Part shown: one piece after another, positions 1 to 14,445 of the stretch | Position numbering within the stretch: position 1 is the stretch's first letter | How the letters are laid out: each line of letters begins with the position of its first letter | Assembly: GCA_030141605.1 (NCBI GenBank) | Contig: JAQGDQ010000182.1 | Location: forward strand, 360,001-424,000 | Origin: Tubiluchus corallicola | Taxonomy: Eukaryota > Priapulida > Priapulimorpha > Priapulimorphida > Tubiluchidae | Length of the DNA stretch: 64,000 nt | Direction: 5' to 3' | Translations under genes and position numbers: made by a program | The notes under the pieces: model-generated | What the model was told of the DNA's origin: nothing | Database searches by the model: none | What the model saw: only the letters and a program-made list of their open reading frames with translations

Positions 1-3000
1 GCCTATCTAATCAGATAGAGTGGGCACCAAGGAAACAGCAATAAAAAATTACACCAGAGCTTCAAATCTCTGGCCTAATCATAATTATACTCATCAAATT
101 TGCTGGCTGTGTGAGATGGGCAGAATTTCAACATTAAATATTGAAGGCATGTTGGATTCTGTATTAATTCAGTGATACTTTGATGCTACAAATTGCTCTG
201 TACATATAACTTATGGTTTTTGTACCAATATAGCAAAAGATAATGTTATGTCCTGTAATTGGAATGTGGAAGAAAAGTGACAAACGATTGTTCACTAAAA
301 TATACATTATATATGCCAGCACTTTTAATATTACTGCAATTTGTTTGTAAATGTCTTCAGTATAATATAATTGATGATATGACTAAAACTTGTAGATAGT
401 AAACTGTAATAATTCACAATTTTTTTAAGCTTGAGGCTGTTAGAACTCTCTCTATTAGTACTATCTAAAGAACTACAAGTACTTTTTCAATTATTGCTGT
501 CTAAGCAAATGTCATTGCCTAGCTTTGATAGTGTTGTATGATATATTTGAGCTGGCAAGCTGGTTGATTGATCCTGTTATGTTTTAAAGATGCTTCAAAT
601 ATAACGTCTGCAAAAATGAAGAGCTTTCCATATAAACTTACCAATGTGAAAAAAATGTTACCATTCAGTTCATTAATTTAATCCAAAAATATGTACTGTA
701 TTAAAAACAGCTTACTACAAATGTATATCTTAAAATTTAGTATGTATCGTTTGGTTTAAATAGCTTCAAAGACCTGCTTACCCATCTTTTGCTCCTCACT
801 TTACAAAAACAAGAATACAAGGTTAAATTTTAACTTACTTTAATCCATATTATTACCTCAAACATATCAACATCATACAGCATTAATTATTACAAAAACT
901 TACAAGTTATAATATCCTGCCCGAGTGCCATCTTAACAATATTACTTCATTAACATAGGTCGCTTTAGTAAACGTTTATTTTTCTCATAACGATTCCGCA
1001 ACAAGCTGCAATGCTAAACAAAAATGAGCGACAGAGAAACAAAAGTGCGACCAAACTCAACTCATTCACACAACAAGAACAATGACAGCCAGTGCACTCT
1101 ATTACAAACAATGGCAAATTAGCAAATCACCTATTTACAATAATTATTAGCTAAAAAATTCTAAGGGTACTGCTGCTGCCACCTAGCAGAGACAGGAGGA
1201 ACAATAGTCTTTGAATGCATAAAGGCAACATATTATGACAATCTGACGACTGAAACATTATCAAACAAAACAGAATTTTCATTTTTTTCCATTAACAATG
1301 ACATATGGATGAGTAATAGTAGTACTGCCTACTGTAGATATGTTACTGCAATTAAATGCGCTAAACATAAATAAAAATAATTGCAAGTCAACTATTTTAT
1401 GTGAACAAAATAAACTGTAAACCATGGTGAACTTTGTTGCATGTCACATTTCTAACCTTTTTACACAAATAACATTGTAGTTCACCTAATTCGATAATTC
1501 GAGCATGAGATTTAAAAACACTACGTAAAAATTAACGTTGCACACTTGCAAGACAAATTGTGTATATTATACGTATAAACTGCTGAATCTTTTAAAAACG
1601 AGTGTCTTTGACAAGATATAAAAATTTAATGGAGAGAGAAATGTTAGTCTAATTTATATGACTTTGCAAGCAATTATGAGGACTTTAAACAACTCTGTTA
1701 TGTTCCAAATTTCTCACAACTTCATATACAAGGAATTGTTTTACGCAGAAAATGAAAAAGTACTCAAGGTCTCAGAATCTGTCAAACCATGTACCTTTTG
1801 AAAGAGAAAGGAAAATGTTGAAATGTCTAAATATGGACAGAACTTAAAGCAAATTTGAACTTGGATAGATCGCTTACAACAGTTTTTCAGGTAACATTTC
1901 TATGCTTTTCTGCATGAAAACAATTTTTGCTTAATATAGTCAACATGTCAAAATGTTCCCTTGTCTTTCTGGATGACACATTTTCCTTATTTAAAACGTG
2001 AACCTAAATTCAAAATCTTAACTAAGAAAGTCCACTTTTTTTGATAAAATTTCACATTTAACCTTCAAGAACCTTGACAAGTTTTGTCTTAAAATTAACT
2101 GAATTTAATGTCAATATGTGCTTAACTTGTCTGAAAAACAATACAATCTTAAAGCATGTGGCAAATATATTTAATACGTGGGCTCTCTTTTGGTTTTTGC
2201 ACAGTGCTTCAAAGCTCAAATTATCTCGCTAACATGAACATAACAGTACACGTGCAGAAGAATAATCAGGAGGCACAACACAAATTTCCAGATTTGAATA
2301 TGACAATCACAAAATTAGATCTCACAACAGATTCACGTTAGGTACTTAGCAGTAAGCAGAGACTGACCTCGGCAACTGTTTCAGTAATTCACAGACCACA
2401 GTACCAAAAGACTGATCCATACAGAGAACAGTTGCGACCATTTTTATTCCTTCTAAGGTTGTACTGAGTGCAAAGAAAATGATTACTAGTAAAGACAATG
2501 AACAGAATAAAACCAATCAATATAATGACTGCAAGTTTAATTTTTCTCTTGTAGTATTACTAGTTTGAAAACAAAAACTCTTGATCAGCCTAATGAATGT
2601 AAACAATGGTACTCAGTGCACCTTGTCGAGTTAAGAAATTAAAAAAAAGATAAAAAACAACAAATTCCAGAAAACATGGAGAGCAAGGCCAGTGCTTTTC
2701 GTAGTCTTAACACAAATGTCCTGGTCCTAGTAAACAAGCACAAGTATAATTGACACTTTTTGTAATGAAAATGCAAGAATCCTGGTTCTAGTGACTGTGA
2801 ACAACTGTAGCCAATGTGCTATAATGCATCTATCTTTTCTTTGTGGTACTCAGCATAAGAATTAGTGACTGCTATGAGAAGTAACTATCCCAGTAAAATA
2901 CAAAAACATTTTTCCCACAAGTCTCTGCTACATAAATGCAACCATCCCTAAATATTTATACTAATAAATGATAACCCAGTAATTCATCGAACAAGCTAGC

Positions 3001-3809
3001 AGCAAGAAGTCTGTACCGTCATATTTCCATATTAGTACATGTACCCAATTTATAACTGCTACCTGCAGCAGCGTTACCAGTTGTCTATGATAATGCAATG
3101 ATACACAGGTGATCTAAACAAAGACCTGAAAATATAAAAACAATGAAAGTAACTCACAATGAAGCACGTATGAAAAGTGTGGTTTATTAGTTCATATGCG
3201 ACAAAATACCATCATTATAGCGAACCTGCTAGGGGCCCAGAAAAAAGTATGCAATAACCAAGGTACTCTATAGGCAAATGCAGCTATTAATATGTATATG
3301 ATTACTAGATGGACAAGCATGTATTAATATTAAGTGTATAGATAATATACAATGTACGAGGTAAAGTACTTTTAGAAGATGCTACCAAGTATAAACAACT
3401 TTGTAGCATATTCAAATTCAATGAAAGATATTTTACGTGATCTTAATAAACTAAAAATTAATGAATGTTTCATATTGAATTGTATGTACACATTCAGTTG
3501 CAAATTTATGTGATATGTTCAGTAATCGATGAGATTTAAAAAGTTGTTCATTCTTTTTTCCTAAATCACCTTGCTCAAAGACGACACAAAATCAGAAAAG
3601 CCAACATTAAAAGTGGAAAAATAGTCTAAATGGTAGTGTAAAGAATCATTTTGCTGTTGCATCTTGCCCGCAGTTTGTGAACACGTAGGTTACCAAGACT
3701 TTTAGAGTCTAATGTATAAATGTTTAGAAGCAAATATGCAAAATGCTCAGTTAAGGTATGATTGTACATACCATGTTAACGAATCACGAGGTGCAGAACA
3801 AGAAAAAGA
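1..3809. other. 3' flank of WAC, no gene recognised
   Basis: AT-rich sequence with many stops in all frames. I found no homologous coding exon, RNA gene or clear transposon. Part of it should be WAC 3' UTR, probably down to about 3160. A short open frame on the minus strand at 2341-2463 was considered and rejected. Confidence 0.5.
3183..3188 (-). terminator. candidate poly(A) signal of WAC
   Basis: TTTATT on the plus strand reads AATAAA on the WAC strand, about 620 nt beyond the stop codon. It is the first canonical hexamer I saw downstream of the last coding exon. Transcript data are absent, so the true 3' end is inferred. Confidence 0.3.
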
Positions 3810-6800
3810 CTACGACGACATAAAAGAATTCTGGTTTCGTGATTCCTCACTATCACTGATCTGTTGCCTCAGGAATAAAATTCTAAGAAACAAATACAGA
3901 AACGTGATTAGCGAACAGGCTAGTAAAAACAACTGGAACGATTAATAAAAATTCCACAACAAATAAACTGAAAAAAGGTACAAAGTTTCAATATGCCACT
4001 GAATATGTCAGGGTCAGTTGAAATAAAAAGAGAAAAGAAGAAAATATCAATAATGCTAATATGATTTTAACTTTTAGGTCAATCAACTGTTTCCTTGCAT
4101 CTTTCTATGAAAAAATTTAATTTAGATTTTATGCATTATTATTTTAGTTGAATGATGATGCATACATGTTGATACCAAATGTTTCAGAAGCTCATGGAAG
4201 AAAGATGTCATCGGTGGTGCTATCTCATCTCATTTTTACCAAGTTCTCATTAAAATATTCATCTACAAACACTACAAAAATACAGAAACAATCATGAAAG
4301 CATGGACTACAAATGAAAAAAGATAATGCCTATGTGGAACTTCCTACAGAATCCACACTAAACAATCAGAAACACTGTCCTACCTTTGCTCTTGAAGAGT
4401 AGACTGTATTTCTTGTACACGTACAAGTGACCTGGCAGACTTCAACTCTGCTGACACTTGTGTACATTGTAGACTACCTACTCTGTGGGCCTCCTCCTGG
4501 AGCTTGTTTGCCTGCATTTAATTATCACATTTTAAATTTTAGAAAACCTAAAAAAGAACTTATTTTCTACCAGAAGTAAGAGAAATGTCACTTAATTTAG
4601 CATCACTTTTATCTATAAAATAGACACATTTGTAAAAAAATAAATGTTTAGAACATTAAGTTTCAGTAGCTATGAAGCTAACATAATGTTATCTAATCCC
4701 AGAGTTCCTGCTATGCGGAATGTTGCTGATGCTACAGTGATGTTATTTATCTCAGAATTTTTTAGACACAGGTTATTTTTTATTTGTTTATCAAGTTTAC
4801 ATAAAATCAGGGACATGCAGTCTTGGTAAAATTACATCACATTGTAAGAATTGAAATTACCTGTCTTTCTGCACTATCGGCTTGCCAAGCTGTCACATGT
4901 GCCATTAATTCAGGATTTACATAGTTTGCTAGCGAAGGAGAGAGGTTTGCTACTGGTGGTCTAACTGCAGCAGATAGTGATGTTGATGGTATATTACTAG
5001 GCAATGCCGTTGGTCCTGCGCCGGGAGATGGAGTGTTTCTTCTGTAACAACGTATTGTCATTTATTTGTATTTTTGGAATAGCTGAAATCTCTGCGAGAT
5101 AGTACATGTAACTATGAGACATTTCTGGAAACTGATTATCCTCATTTTAAAACCTGTTAGGCAGCTAGGCTGCAATAATTGCACAAAAAGTACTACATAT
5201 TCCAAGAAAGGCACAAAATCCTCTTTTAGATAATTTGCAATTAGCGAAAATGGTAAAAAGAAGAATCAAAAGACACATAAGAGACATTGCTTACAAAATA
5301 AAAATTCGGAGAAATGACACCACAAGGTCAGTAAAAGTTTAAAATCAATTGTGAAAATAAATCTTTTACTATAATTTAGATAAAAAGTTCCTCAATACTA
5401 TTTATGGTTCAAATTGAAACAGGCATTTGTGAACGTTTGTAACCTTCTGTTTGAATTTTAGGCATTACTAATTTACTAGAATTTAGAGTAATACGCTCGC
5501 TTACATTAAGTTGGAAGCAAGTTACAGGAAGCTACAGATTACGGAAGCAAGTTTCTATGCTACTGGATGTTAGAAGCAGAATTACAAGTAAAATTGTATA
5601 TTACAGCTACAGTTTTCTAGAGTAATCAAGTTAAGCTTATGTAAAGCATAATCACAAGAAATAAAATCTTTGCCAAAAATTTTTCAACAAATTCTCTTTT
5701 ACACAAAGACTTTATTACTAGAATATATCATACAACAAGAAGATTGAAGAACAAAGTCTGCCGAGAAGGTGAAAACAGTGATTCACCAAAGTTATCTACA
5801 TATATAGCATGAATTTAAAAATACAACCTTTGGTACTTCTGAAGCCTAAACCACATTATTAGAGAGCTAGGTTAAAATGTTAGATTCTTAAAAACTGTAC
5901 CGGGTAAAAACAAGTGAATGAATGACCCTAACTAATCGAATCTGTTTTACGAATCATGCACAACTCACCCACAGCTATCGCTGTCTTCTGTTGGGCTTTG
6001 GTACACGTGATCAAGATCCCTGGGTTCAGAAGCAAGCGGCGTGGTCGCCTGTGGGGGCAGATGGGAAACATTTGCCACGGGAGTTGTTGTTATCGACTGA
6101 GAACGCGATGGATACTGGCCACACATAGCCGGTTCCGCAGATTTCTTCGGTGTCTGTGGAGAAGCATCTTTTGCTTGGTTCTGCCCACCTAAATAAAAAT
6201 TAACACTGGTGAGCACAATCTCTAACCAAAAAAGCACATTTAATTTTTCTCTATATCTGACATTTTTATTCACTAATACATACAGACGAGTCACAGTAAC
6301 TAGCTGTATTAATAAATGCAACTAATGTACATGATTAACGTACATCCAAAACATGATTTATTTAATATCACATAAATTTCATAGCCCCTTTCTAACATAA
6401 AATGTCTGATTATTACAGTTTTATTTTCTGTAAACAGTGCTACGGTTTTACTTATATAAATAATTTGAAAATCCTGAAGATTCTGAAAATTCTATACAAA
6501 TATTAAAATGTAAACAATTTTCTGAATCTATATTTCTTTGTCATACTTTTGCCTTTTTGCACTCGCATTTTTTACTTTATAGTCTGTACTTGAAGGCAAT
6601 GACAAAGAATACCTAAATATTTAAAACTAATGTCGTGCAAAAGCGCTATTGTCCATCTTAAAAACATGGATTTAATAAAAAGTTGAGCTTCTAAATTTTT
6701 TAGTGTACTCTCAAGAGTAAAATCAATTACTCATTCTGCTTTCCAATATTCAGCGTCACATACAGAGTGAGAATCATTTATCAGCATAGTCATATACACA

Positions 6801-9800
6801 GAGAGAAGTGTTCATCAGCATAGTCATATACAGAGTGAGAAATGTTCATCAGCAAAAAACACGGCACCATTACCTAACAAATGTAGACATGCGCTTGTAC
6901 AAATGATTTTCGAAAGCCCAGCACAGAAAATTATACTGCCTAAGTTATGCTGCATATCAATGCCTAAAATTTTGTACTTAAGTAAGGCTATTTTACAAAG
7001 CAAAACGGTAATCGCATCAAAGTAATATTTTGTTACATTGCTCATAAGATGGTACACCTATTTTACGAAAAACTGTAACAAAAATCACAAACCTGTTTTC
7101 TGTGATAAAATCAAAGCTTGCTGTAAAGTTTGGAGCGCTGAAATAGAATGACGCAATACATAAAGCAGAGGTAGATCAATAAAAATAAAACCTTTCAACA
7201 AAAAGTAATTCATGTTACGTATATTTTAACTCAGTTTAGCAGTATGGATGAAAACAGTTTTTCTGACAAATATGTATCTATCCCTTAACATGGCCTGGCA
7301 ATGTTTAACTTCCAGCTTACATGTGATCACTTAGCTAATCTCATCACCCCATGGTGAAGACTATCCACCTCAAATTTACAAATTGCTGCTACCTACTATT
7401 AATACCAAATGAATTCACTTACATATAAAATATGCAAATTTAGTATGACAATATAGGCTGTCCACACAGTCCTTCAAAAGAATGACCACTGTCTACACGA
7501 TCAGTTTTCACTCTCAGTTAGTTTGCCTATAACTATTTATTGAAGTATTTTATTGAACTGAATTATTAAAAATTTAGACGAGAAGATCCAGGATGTGTAA
7601 TGGCGTTATAAATCCAATTTCATGTGAAATCTACACAAACTGTACATAGGTAACTTATTACACTTAAATAGTATGCTATAATGCAAGTATTAGTCCTACA
7701 TACGGGTACCGTTATACTTTATAATGTTATACAAGAAAAATTCAATTTTGGGGGTATGGTGGGAACCATAGGTTAACGAGGGAGCGCTAAAAATACTCTT
7801 GCCTAGGGCGTCAAACTAAATAAAGCCTGCCCTGCCTGCACAAAAAGGAGCTTTCTTGGCAGTGGATAAAGCATGTGCTTTAGCAAAGGGACAGCGAAAT
7901 CATAGAAAAAATAAGTTATGGGATAAAAAATTGTGGCAACAAAGAAACAAAAATGGAAGCTATTACCAAACAGTACAAGAATTAAGAACAGAAGCATTAT
8001 AATGTATAATGCAATAATTTTTGATAAGCACCAGAAGAAATGTCCTGTAGGCACTCTATCTCCCTGTACATGTCTGTATACTCTATTACGAGTTCCCTTC
8101 TCCACTCTATGCATTCCATCTTCAATTATTTACATAATCGCACACCTCAGCTTTTTCACTCAGGGACACCTGTACACTTAATTTATAAAACAATAGATGC
8201 TTTTCGTTGTTTTGCAAGCGGTTTTTCGGGAATTCCGTGCGTTTTGGCTACCTTGGTGCCTCCTGCAAGCGGGCTGTTCTAGCTGGGTCACCAGTGCACA
8301 TTTTTATTGGCTGTTCATTTGGAGAACGATGGCCGATACTGGCAAAATTCAAGACCAGGTTGATATCACCAAACTTAAATGGCATTCAAATTTCACTGCA
8401 ATTCTTGGTGTCCACGTGATCCTTCATCGATATTATACGATAAACTCAAGAATGACAGTGTATTGAATGACCGTGTGTATGGCCTATTAATGTGTATAAT
8501 ATTGTTATATTGTTGAGTGCTAGGTCTCGACTTGCAGTATGGTAAACAATATGTAAAAACATTAAGTGTTACTTGAACTTCACATGTGTTACACAAGCAG
8601 CAACAAATTTTAATGCAATTTATTTCCAGACATCTGTTGTTTAAAGCAAGTGAAGTCCTTACCTTCTTGTGCTGTTATCTCTGGTTTACCCACACTTTTA
8701 GCAAGTTGAGAAATCAGGTGAGCGGTAATGTTTGACGTGGGTTGGCCTGAGGGAGAGGGTGTCCTACTACCACTAGGCGTACTGCCAGGAGAAATGTCCA
8801 TACAATCTGCAGAACACGCAGAAAAACTTGCATTATTAACATAAGCATTCAATTTGTAAAACCTCAATCCTGTTTTACCTAACTTGCATGGATTATAAAA
8901 TGCCTAAATTAAATGCAACTAAATTAAAGAAAATATATTTCAGTTTTAATGGGATTTGAATACTGAATAGTAGGACAATCAGCTTAGTGATTTGCCAATG
9001 ACTAAAGGCAACTGCCTAGAACAATTTGCCACTGACCACCTGTCCATTTATTGACCAGGGTCGACACTGCTTAATTTCCATTGCCAAACTGACTACTCAA
9101 CTATTCCCTCAGATACTGGACTGGATGCTAATAAACAAAGTCAACTGTCTTTTTACCTCCCCGATCTGATGGTCACTGAAAATCAAGGATGCATACTTTG
9201 TTTTGCATCCCGAAATTTCTCACTAAGTACCTGAGTCATGGCCACACCAGAAACGGACTGTAAAATTTCTTGGACAGATTCAAGACTTTAAGCTGAGTGA
9301 AAAAAAGTTAAGCCAGAGGTGAATGTATTGGTATTTGAGATGACCCATTTATAGAAGCATAAAAAATTCAGCATACCATGATGTTTATTATGATGTGCAG
9401 CACGAAGCAGCTCCTTTTGTTTTGGATCCGGAAGCTCTAATGGTACATTACTAGATGTAGCTGAACTGAAAGTATAAAACCGCTTTAGTACCACCAATTA
9501 CAAACAGTCCGTAAATGAAATTCACCATTACACTGGCAAAAATAATAACAAAGCAACTTTCCATGCTGCTGCTGTTTTATTTCCAAGAAGTACTGGAAAT
9601 CGTGAGCTTATAGTAAAAACAGAATTAAATGTTTTTATCTCCACAAACTTCATCTTCTGGTTACTACCTGTCTGCATATGTGGAGAAAAGCTATGCACAT
9701 GTAAAACATCACATGCCCAAAGTCAAAAGCAACAAATGGAATGGAAGTTACTTCTTCAGTAACTATTTGAGTTGGCAGTAATATAACAAATTTGTTGTCA

Positions 9801-12800
9801 GATTCAACTCAGCAGTAATATAGTGGACCCTTCTGTCCAACTCAAATCGCCAGTAACGTTGTTTATTCTCTGTTCTGTCTTGTAAAGCCTCTGTGCAATT
9901 TGACTCGGCAACGGTTTAATGAATCTTCTGCTGGTTTTGGCCTGGTGTGGTACTGTTCTGCTATTGGGTATATCAGAGTTTCGCTGCATTATAAAAACAT
10001 CTGCATGACAAGAAAATGACTGAACATGCTTATGTGATGTGGTTTCATGATCTGATGCTAATTCGATCAATTGTATCCTCTCTACTTACTGGACATATTC
10101 ACAATCACAATGGTTGACAGATAAATGCACTTCCTTATAACTGTCTGCCAATTCTCTTTGAAGGCCTCTGTTTTTACAACACCATGGCATTTGAAGTCAT
10201 CTTTTAAAAGTTTTGATACTTAAAACGTGCATGTATTCTATATGAGAGATTAAAAGCTGTCTATTGCTTCAGCCAATACATTAATTGGTATAACTATGAC
10301 AAAAGAAGACACGGTTTTAGAATCTATTACAATATAAGACGCATGTAATTCATTAAAAGTTGCCTCTTGTGAATAGACATGATATTAATTCACTCAGACT
10401 GGATTTCAGTGAATTTAATGTCTTGTGGGAAATTTCAAATTTGCTGACACACAGTAGGAAGCAAATCATAACACTACAGGTGAGAACTTAATGCAGTATT
10501 GTGCTTTAGAGATCCTCTATGGTCTAAACCTATCTTTAACTTAAGTTCTATGTCAATGTCAATTTCCCTGTGCCATGCGAACCAAAAACAAGAACAGTGT
10601 CACACCAACAACATTATTAGCAAGATGATCTCGAAGATTCTCTAAATGTTCTTTGACCTATTCAACTTTGATAAAGACGAATTTTTTAAGAGTTGTGTAT
10701 GTATATTATATTTCATACATAAAAAGCAAATGCCAGTTTAAAAAAGCATTAGCTTGTTCATCACGTGGCAAAATGTTTTGTATTGGCTAATATGCAAACT
10801 CACCCAAATGGATTCTTTCCAGTAGTGACCCATAAGTCGATCCACTCTCCCGGTTTCTCCCACTGTGAAACTTCTGTTTTACTGTTATAATAATACTTCT
10901 TGCCTGATGAGCTTATCTGTTGTGACCAATCGCCGAATGTCTACAGCAAAACAAGACAATATTTAATACAATTTACAAATGCAGAAAATTAATTAATTAA
11001 CAGTATGGCTTCATTTTTATAGAAATAAGGTAAACTTAATCAAAACGGACAGCATCTGTTATGTAAATGTTGCAGTTGAGTGCTGGTTTTCGGCCACACG
11101 GTTTTTCGATACACAAGCAAAATATCACACCTCAAAAATTGTAAACAATGCCATTATGGGGAATGTCATTGCAATATCAAACTGGATCAGATCCAAAATT
11201 AGGTTGGAAAAATTCATGTAGTACAACTCATTATATGTACAACCCAGACACAGGTCACTCATTAATCACATTAACTACTTGGCGTTTATTTATTATTAAA
11301 AGTGATTAACATAATTTACCAATAACATTATGTATTTACATCGGTATAATTTACTAATTAATGTTTGTTTTACTATCAAAACACATCATATTAGGAGCTG
11401 ATGATCACTTGTAAAAGCAAGTTGCAGCTAAATTAGAAATCACATTCACCTCAAGTTTATTTTTATCATGGTTACTGCTATTGTGTCTTACAGGTCCATG
11501 GTGCATAGCGCTACCATCAGGCTTATTTCCCAGTTTCTTTTCAGTTTCTGCAAAGCAAGACAAACACAACCATATATGTTATACTCTAATCTTGCCTTAA
11601 TATTTCTAGTTAGTGTTTACATGGGTGGTAAAAATCAGACTCGGTACCCTTTTCCTCATACTGTCGGGTACCCGGGTAATCAATTGTCAAGATTCAGTAG
11701 CAGAAATTTAAATCATTGGCAGAAGTTTACTCTCAAATAAAAAAATTGGTGCATTTCAGCAAACTGCACTGTTCTTTAATAATAAGCATTGAGCTATTAC
11801 ACGCTAAGGGCCTGAATACATGAGCTACGAGTCTCAAAAGTTAGTGTTTTTGTCACGCGCAGCATTTGCTGAGTGTATGCCCTTATCTGCCATAAAGTTT
11901 TGTTTAGATAGTTAGCCTATGCACTTGCTTTTTATAGGCCACCTCTATGGAAAAAGTCGTTTGATCTGCCCTGCACAAATGATTTTTAAAATGATTGCTG
12001 CTGACTTGCTAATGTTGCCAAAGCAGCAGTTAATACTCTCATAATATAGGCACCTAATGTAGGAGTGCACAGTATGAGGTGGCATTCAAATTTTAAATTC
12101 TTAAACGATGGATTTCTTACTAATAATAATGTCTGCATTTTCACTGTTGGAACTAGGTAGAATTATCAGGCTCGAGAAATTACTCGGGTATCTAATGGAA
12201 ACACTGTTCCTTTTAACAGCGATAAATAAAGCACAAGCTTTCAATCACCTATTGTGAATGTAGTAAACTGTATTCTACAAAATTCTGCTCTATTCTATTC
12301 TGCTTTGGTTATATATTATCTTGCTCTGCACATCAAAACTATTCTTACCTACAATGCCAACAAGACTAAAAAATACAGCCAATTAAACGATATAGTAATG
12401 AGTTTGACTGTACTTAAAAGTAAAGTAAAAGTAAAGGAGAAGTCTCAAATTAAAGGAAAATGTCATTACATTAATGATTAATAAAAAAATGCAAAATAAA
12501 CAATTTTTTGTTAAAACTTAATAAAAACACTCTGACTATGAATACTTTTTTAACTTACAAAAATGCCTTGTATTTTTATTTTATAAAATGCTTGCTTCAG
12601 ATTAAGAAAGGTCTTTTCAAAGTGTTTCTGCATTCAAAATGTTTAAATCATTTAATCAGCTGTCACTTTATCAAGAAACAGTGCTGAACATTACAAAAAA
12701 GTTATAAAACAATCTTAAATGATTGTTATAGATGGCAATGATGTAATTATACAGAAAATAACGTAGTACAATGGTAGACTATGATTATAGCTATATTTTT

Positions 12801-14445
12801 ATTACCTTTGTAGATATCCAGCAAAAGTTGGCTTATTCTTAATTTAATTTATACAAACAATATGATTAAGCATGCTAATATTATTACATTATTACCTTTC
12901 ATTTTATCTCTTTCACGTTCTTTTTCTCGTTGCCGCTGAACATAAGATGGCTTGTGGTGCAATGCATGTGGGCTTCTTGAATCATCTTTGCTAAGAGGAC
13001 TCTCTCCATGTCCACTTTGTGTTCCATTGTTAGTAGGACTAGAACACTTCCTCAGACTCTGAAAATAAAAATTATAAAGAGATGTATAAAATGTTCATCG
13101 GTCTTTCGGACTTGAATCCTGTAATGCTCTTTGATTGCCGTCCTTCAGTAGCAAGAGGGCACAAGTAGAAAATATATAAAAGACAGTTCAGGCCGGATGT
13201 ATAAAGTTTACTTTCTCAAATGCAGAGGTAAACCTATGGAACTCACTGCCAGAAGATGTTATCAGTAGCCTTACAGTTGGGGCTTTCAAAACACGCTTGG
13301 ACAAATTTGCACGTGCTAGAAATCTCTTATACTAGTGCCCAAGCTGGCGCTCAAGGAGGTAGAATGCCACAGGTGGCACTCACCATCTGGTAGAGGAGAA
13401 TCAAAAAGTTGGTGGTAAATGGAAACGTTCACTATCAAGTGAGGTAAACCAGACTTCCGAATTTAAAAGGCCTGTAATTGTTTAGTTGTATAGTCATTTA
13501 TTTCACCCCATCACATCAAATTCACAAGTAATATACACAATATAAAATGTAAAATACAAAATAAATGTGATTCAAGGAAGTCACAGGCTGAAGCTTGTAA
13601 GCCCACCATGCTAACATTGTGACATTTACTGTGTATAATGTGTACTAACTGCAGTATAGTAAACAGGTATAGGTTACCATACGTCCAGGTTTCCCCGGAC
13701 ACGTCCTCTTTTTGGGTCTCTGTCTGGGCATCCGGGCAGGTTTTCAAAAAATCGGCAGTCCGGGTTTTGCCTCAATCCGTAAGTATGTACGGACGTTGCC
13801 AACTGCAGAGGCGTACGACAGTACGAGACAAAGAAAACGACTTAAAATGACGTCAGCTTCAGCTTGACGTTATTGGCTCATAAGGGATGGGTGAAGTACT
13901 TCAGCTTCTGAACGATGAATGCTTTTCAGAACTTCTTGTCATCGCAGAATCACATTGTTTTAATACTGGTCATTTTTGCCTACTTACAAGTGTGCGAAAA
14001 AGTGTCCTCTTTTTCAACTCAGACAATATGGTAACCCTATGTATAGCGTTGTATTTATTGTCAGGACAACGTGTTCATTTGCAGCCTAAGTACACAATTA
14101 GAAACAAAAAATGAGATTTATGGAAAACACAGCTCCAACTACCTTGATCTGACGGGATTCTGAAACATCATGGTACCTGAAAAAGGGAAGAATTATTACT
14201 ATTCACACCTCAATGAAAACAACATTTATACACAAACAGTTCCCGGAGAGTAGAAAAACAGTTAAAGAACGTTTAATTCGGCAACCTTGTGAGAAAACAT
14301 GGTGTTACAAAATAACGTCTAATTTACGTTTTAGCCCCTTTGCCAAACTATGAATATATTAGGATTTATGGTTTTAAAATGAAAAACAAAAAAGGATATA
14401 TTACCCATCTGAGAGTCTTGGATGGTTTGTTCTATGCATTACCAT
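3810..14445 (-). CDS. WAC: WAC, WW domain-containing adaptor with coiled coil (complete, 12 coding exons)
   Basis: Exons in transcript order (minus strand): 14405-14445, 14143-14176, 12896-13058, 11450-11547, 10804-10940, 9377-9465, 8663-8806, 7093-7137, 5969-6188, 4861-5041, 4384-4511, 3810-3882. All junctions are GT-AG and the phases join to a 450-aa protein (the human protein is about 650). It starts [14 protein letters not shown], like vertebrate WAC. A WW domain lies at about residues 115-145 (W117, the YYYN core, W139, P142). A Ser/Pro/Gln-rich middle follows, then the C-terminal helix at about 385-450, including [16 protein letters not shown] and the tail ILFLRQQI...NQNSFMSS, nearly identical to the family. 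Known role of the family: nuclear adaptor recruiting RNF20/RNF40 to RNA polymerase II for H2B ubiquitination, also linked to autophagy and mTORC1. The tiny last exon was found by phase plus family match. Human WAC is longer, so alternative exons may be missing here. Confidence 0.95.
6762..6854. repeat. short imperfect tandem duplication in a WAC intron
   Basis: A unit of about 40-45 bp containing TCAGCATAGTCATATACA is present twice, with a third partial copy (TTCATCAGC). It lies in the intron between WAC exons 8 and 9, is non-coding, and has no visible effect on splice sites. Confidence 0.7.
11611..12206. mobile_element. non-autonomous hAT-like DNA transposon, copy 1
   Basis: About 600 bp in the WAC intron between exons 3 and 4. 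It begins TAGTGTTTACATGGG and ends with the inverted partner GGAAACACTG. Subterminal stretches carry CGGGTACCCGGGTA-like motifs. A second copy with the same order of internal blocks is at 48450-49089. No transposase frame remains. The flanking 8-mers (TTTCTAGT and TTCCTTTT) match only partly, so the target-site duplication is degraded. The hAT label rests on TIR style and approximate 8-bp flanks. Confidence 0.6.
13204..13335 (+). mobile_element. 3' tail of a CR1/L2-like LINE ORF2 (remnant)
   Basis: One short open frame encodes a peptide with the hallmarks of the extreme C-terminus of non-LTR retrotransposon ORF2: [13 protein letters not shown], then FKTRLDKF, then a stop at 13333-13335. Upstream sequence is degraded. 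It lies antisense inside the WAC intron between exons 2 and 3. Too short to assign a clade firmly. Confidence 0.7.
13670..14039. mobile_element. 370-bp non-autonomous DNA transposon (hAT-like MITE)
   Basis: Terminal inverted repeats TAGGTTACCATACGTC (left) and the complement of TAGGGTTACCATATTGTC (right), each followed inward by GTCCTCTTTTT. It lies just downstream of WAC exon 2. No transposase. I could not see a clean 8-bp target-site duplication, so the superfamily is an inference from the TIR style. Confidence 0.6.

Noticed and set aside
1150-1185. Pyrimidine-rich acceptor followed by a very short frame ending in TAG, a second candidate for the WAC terminal exon.
   Set aside because: No similarity to WAC; superseded by 3810-3882.
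2341-2463. Minus-strand open stretch (MVATVLCMDQSFGTVV...) with an acceptor-like CAG in the right phase for a last WAC exon.
   Set aside because: The exon at 3810-3882 fits the same phase and encodes the true conserved WAC C-terminus (ILFLRQQI...NQNSFM). This stretch has no family match and lies further downstream.
8197-8466. Plus-strand frame inside a WAC intron ([13 protein letters not shown]...).
   Set aside because: No family resemblance, overlapping alternative frames of similar length, no splice or promoter context.
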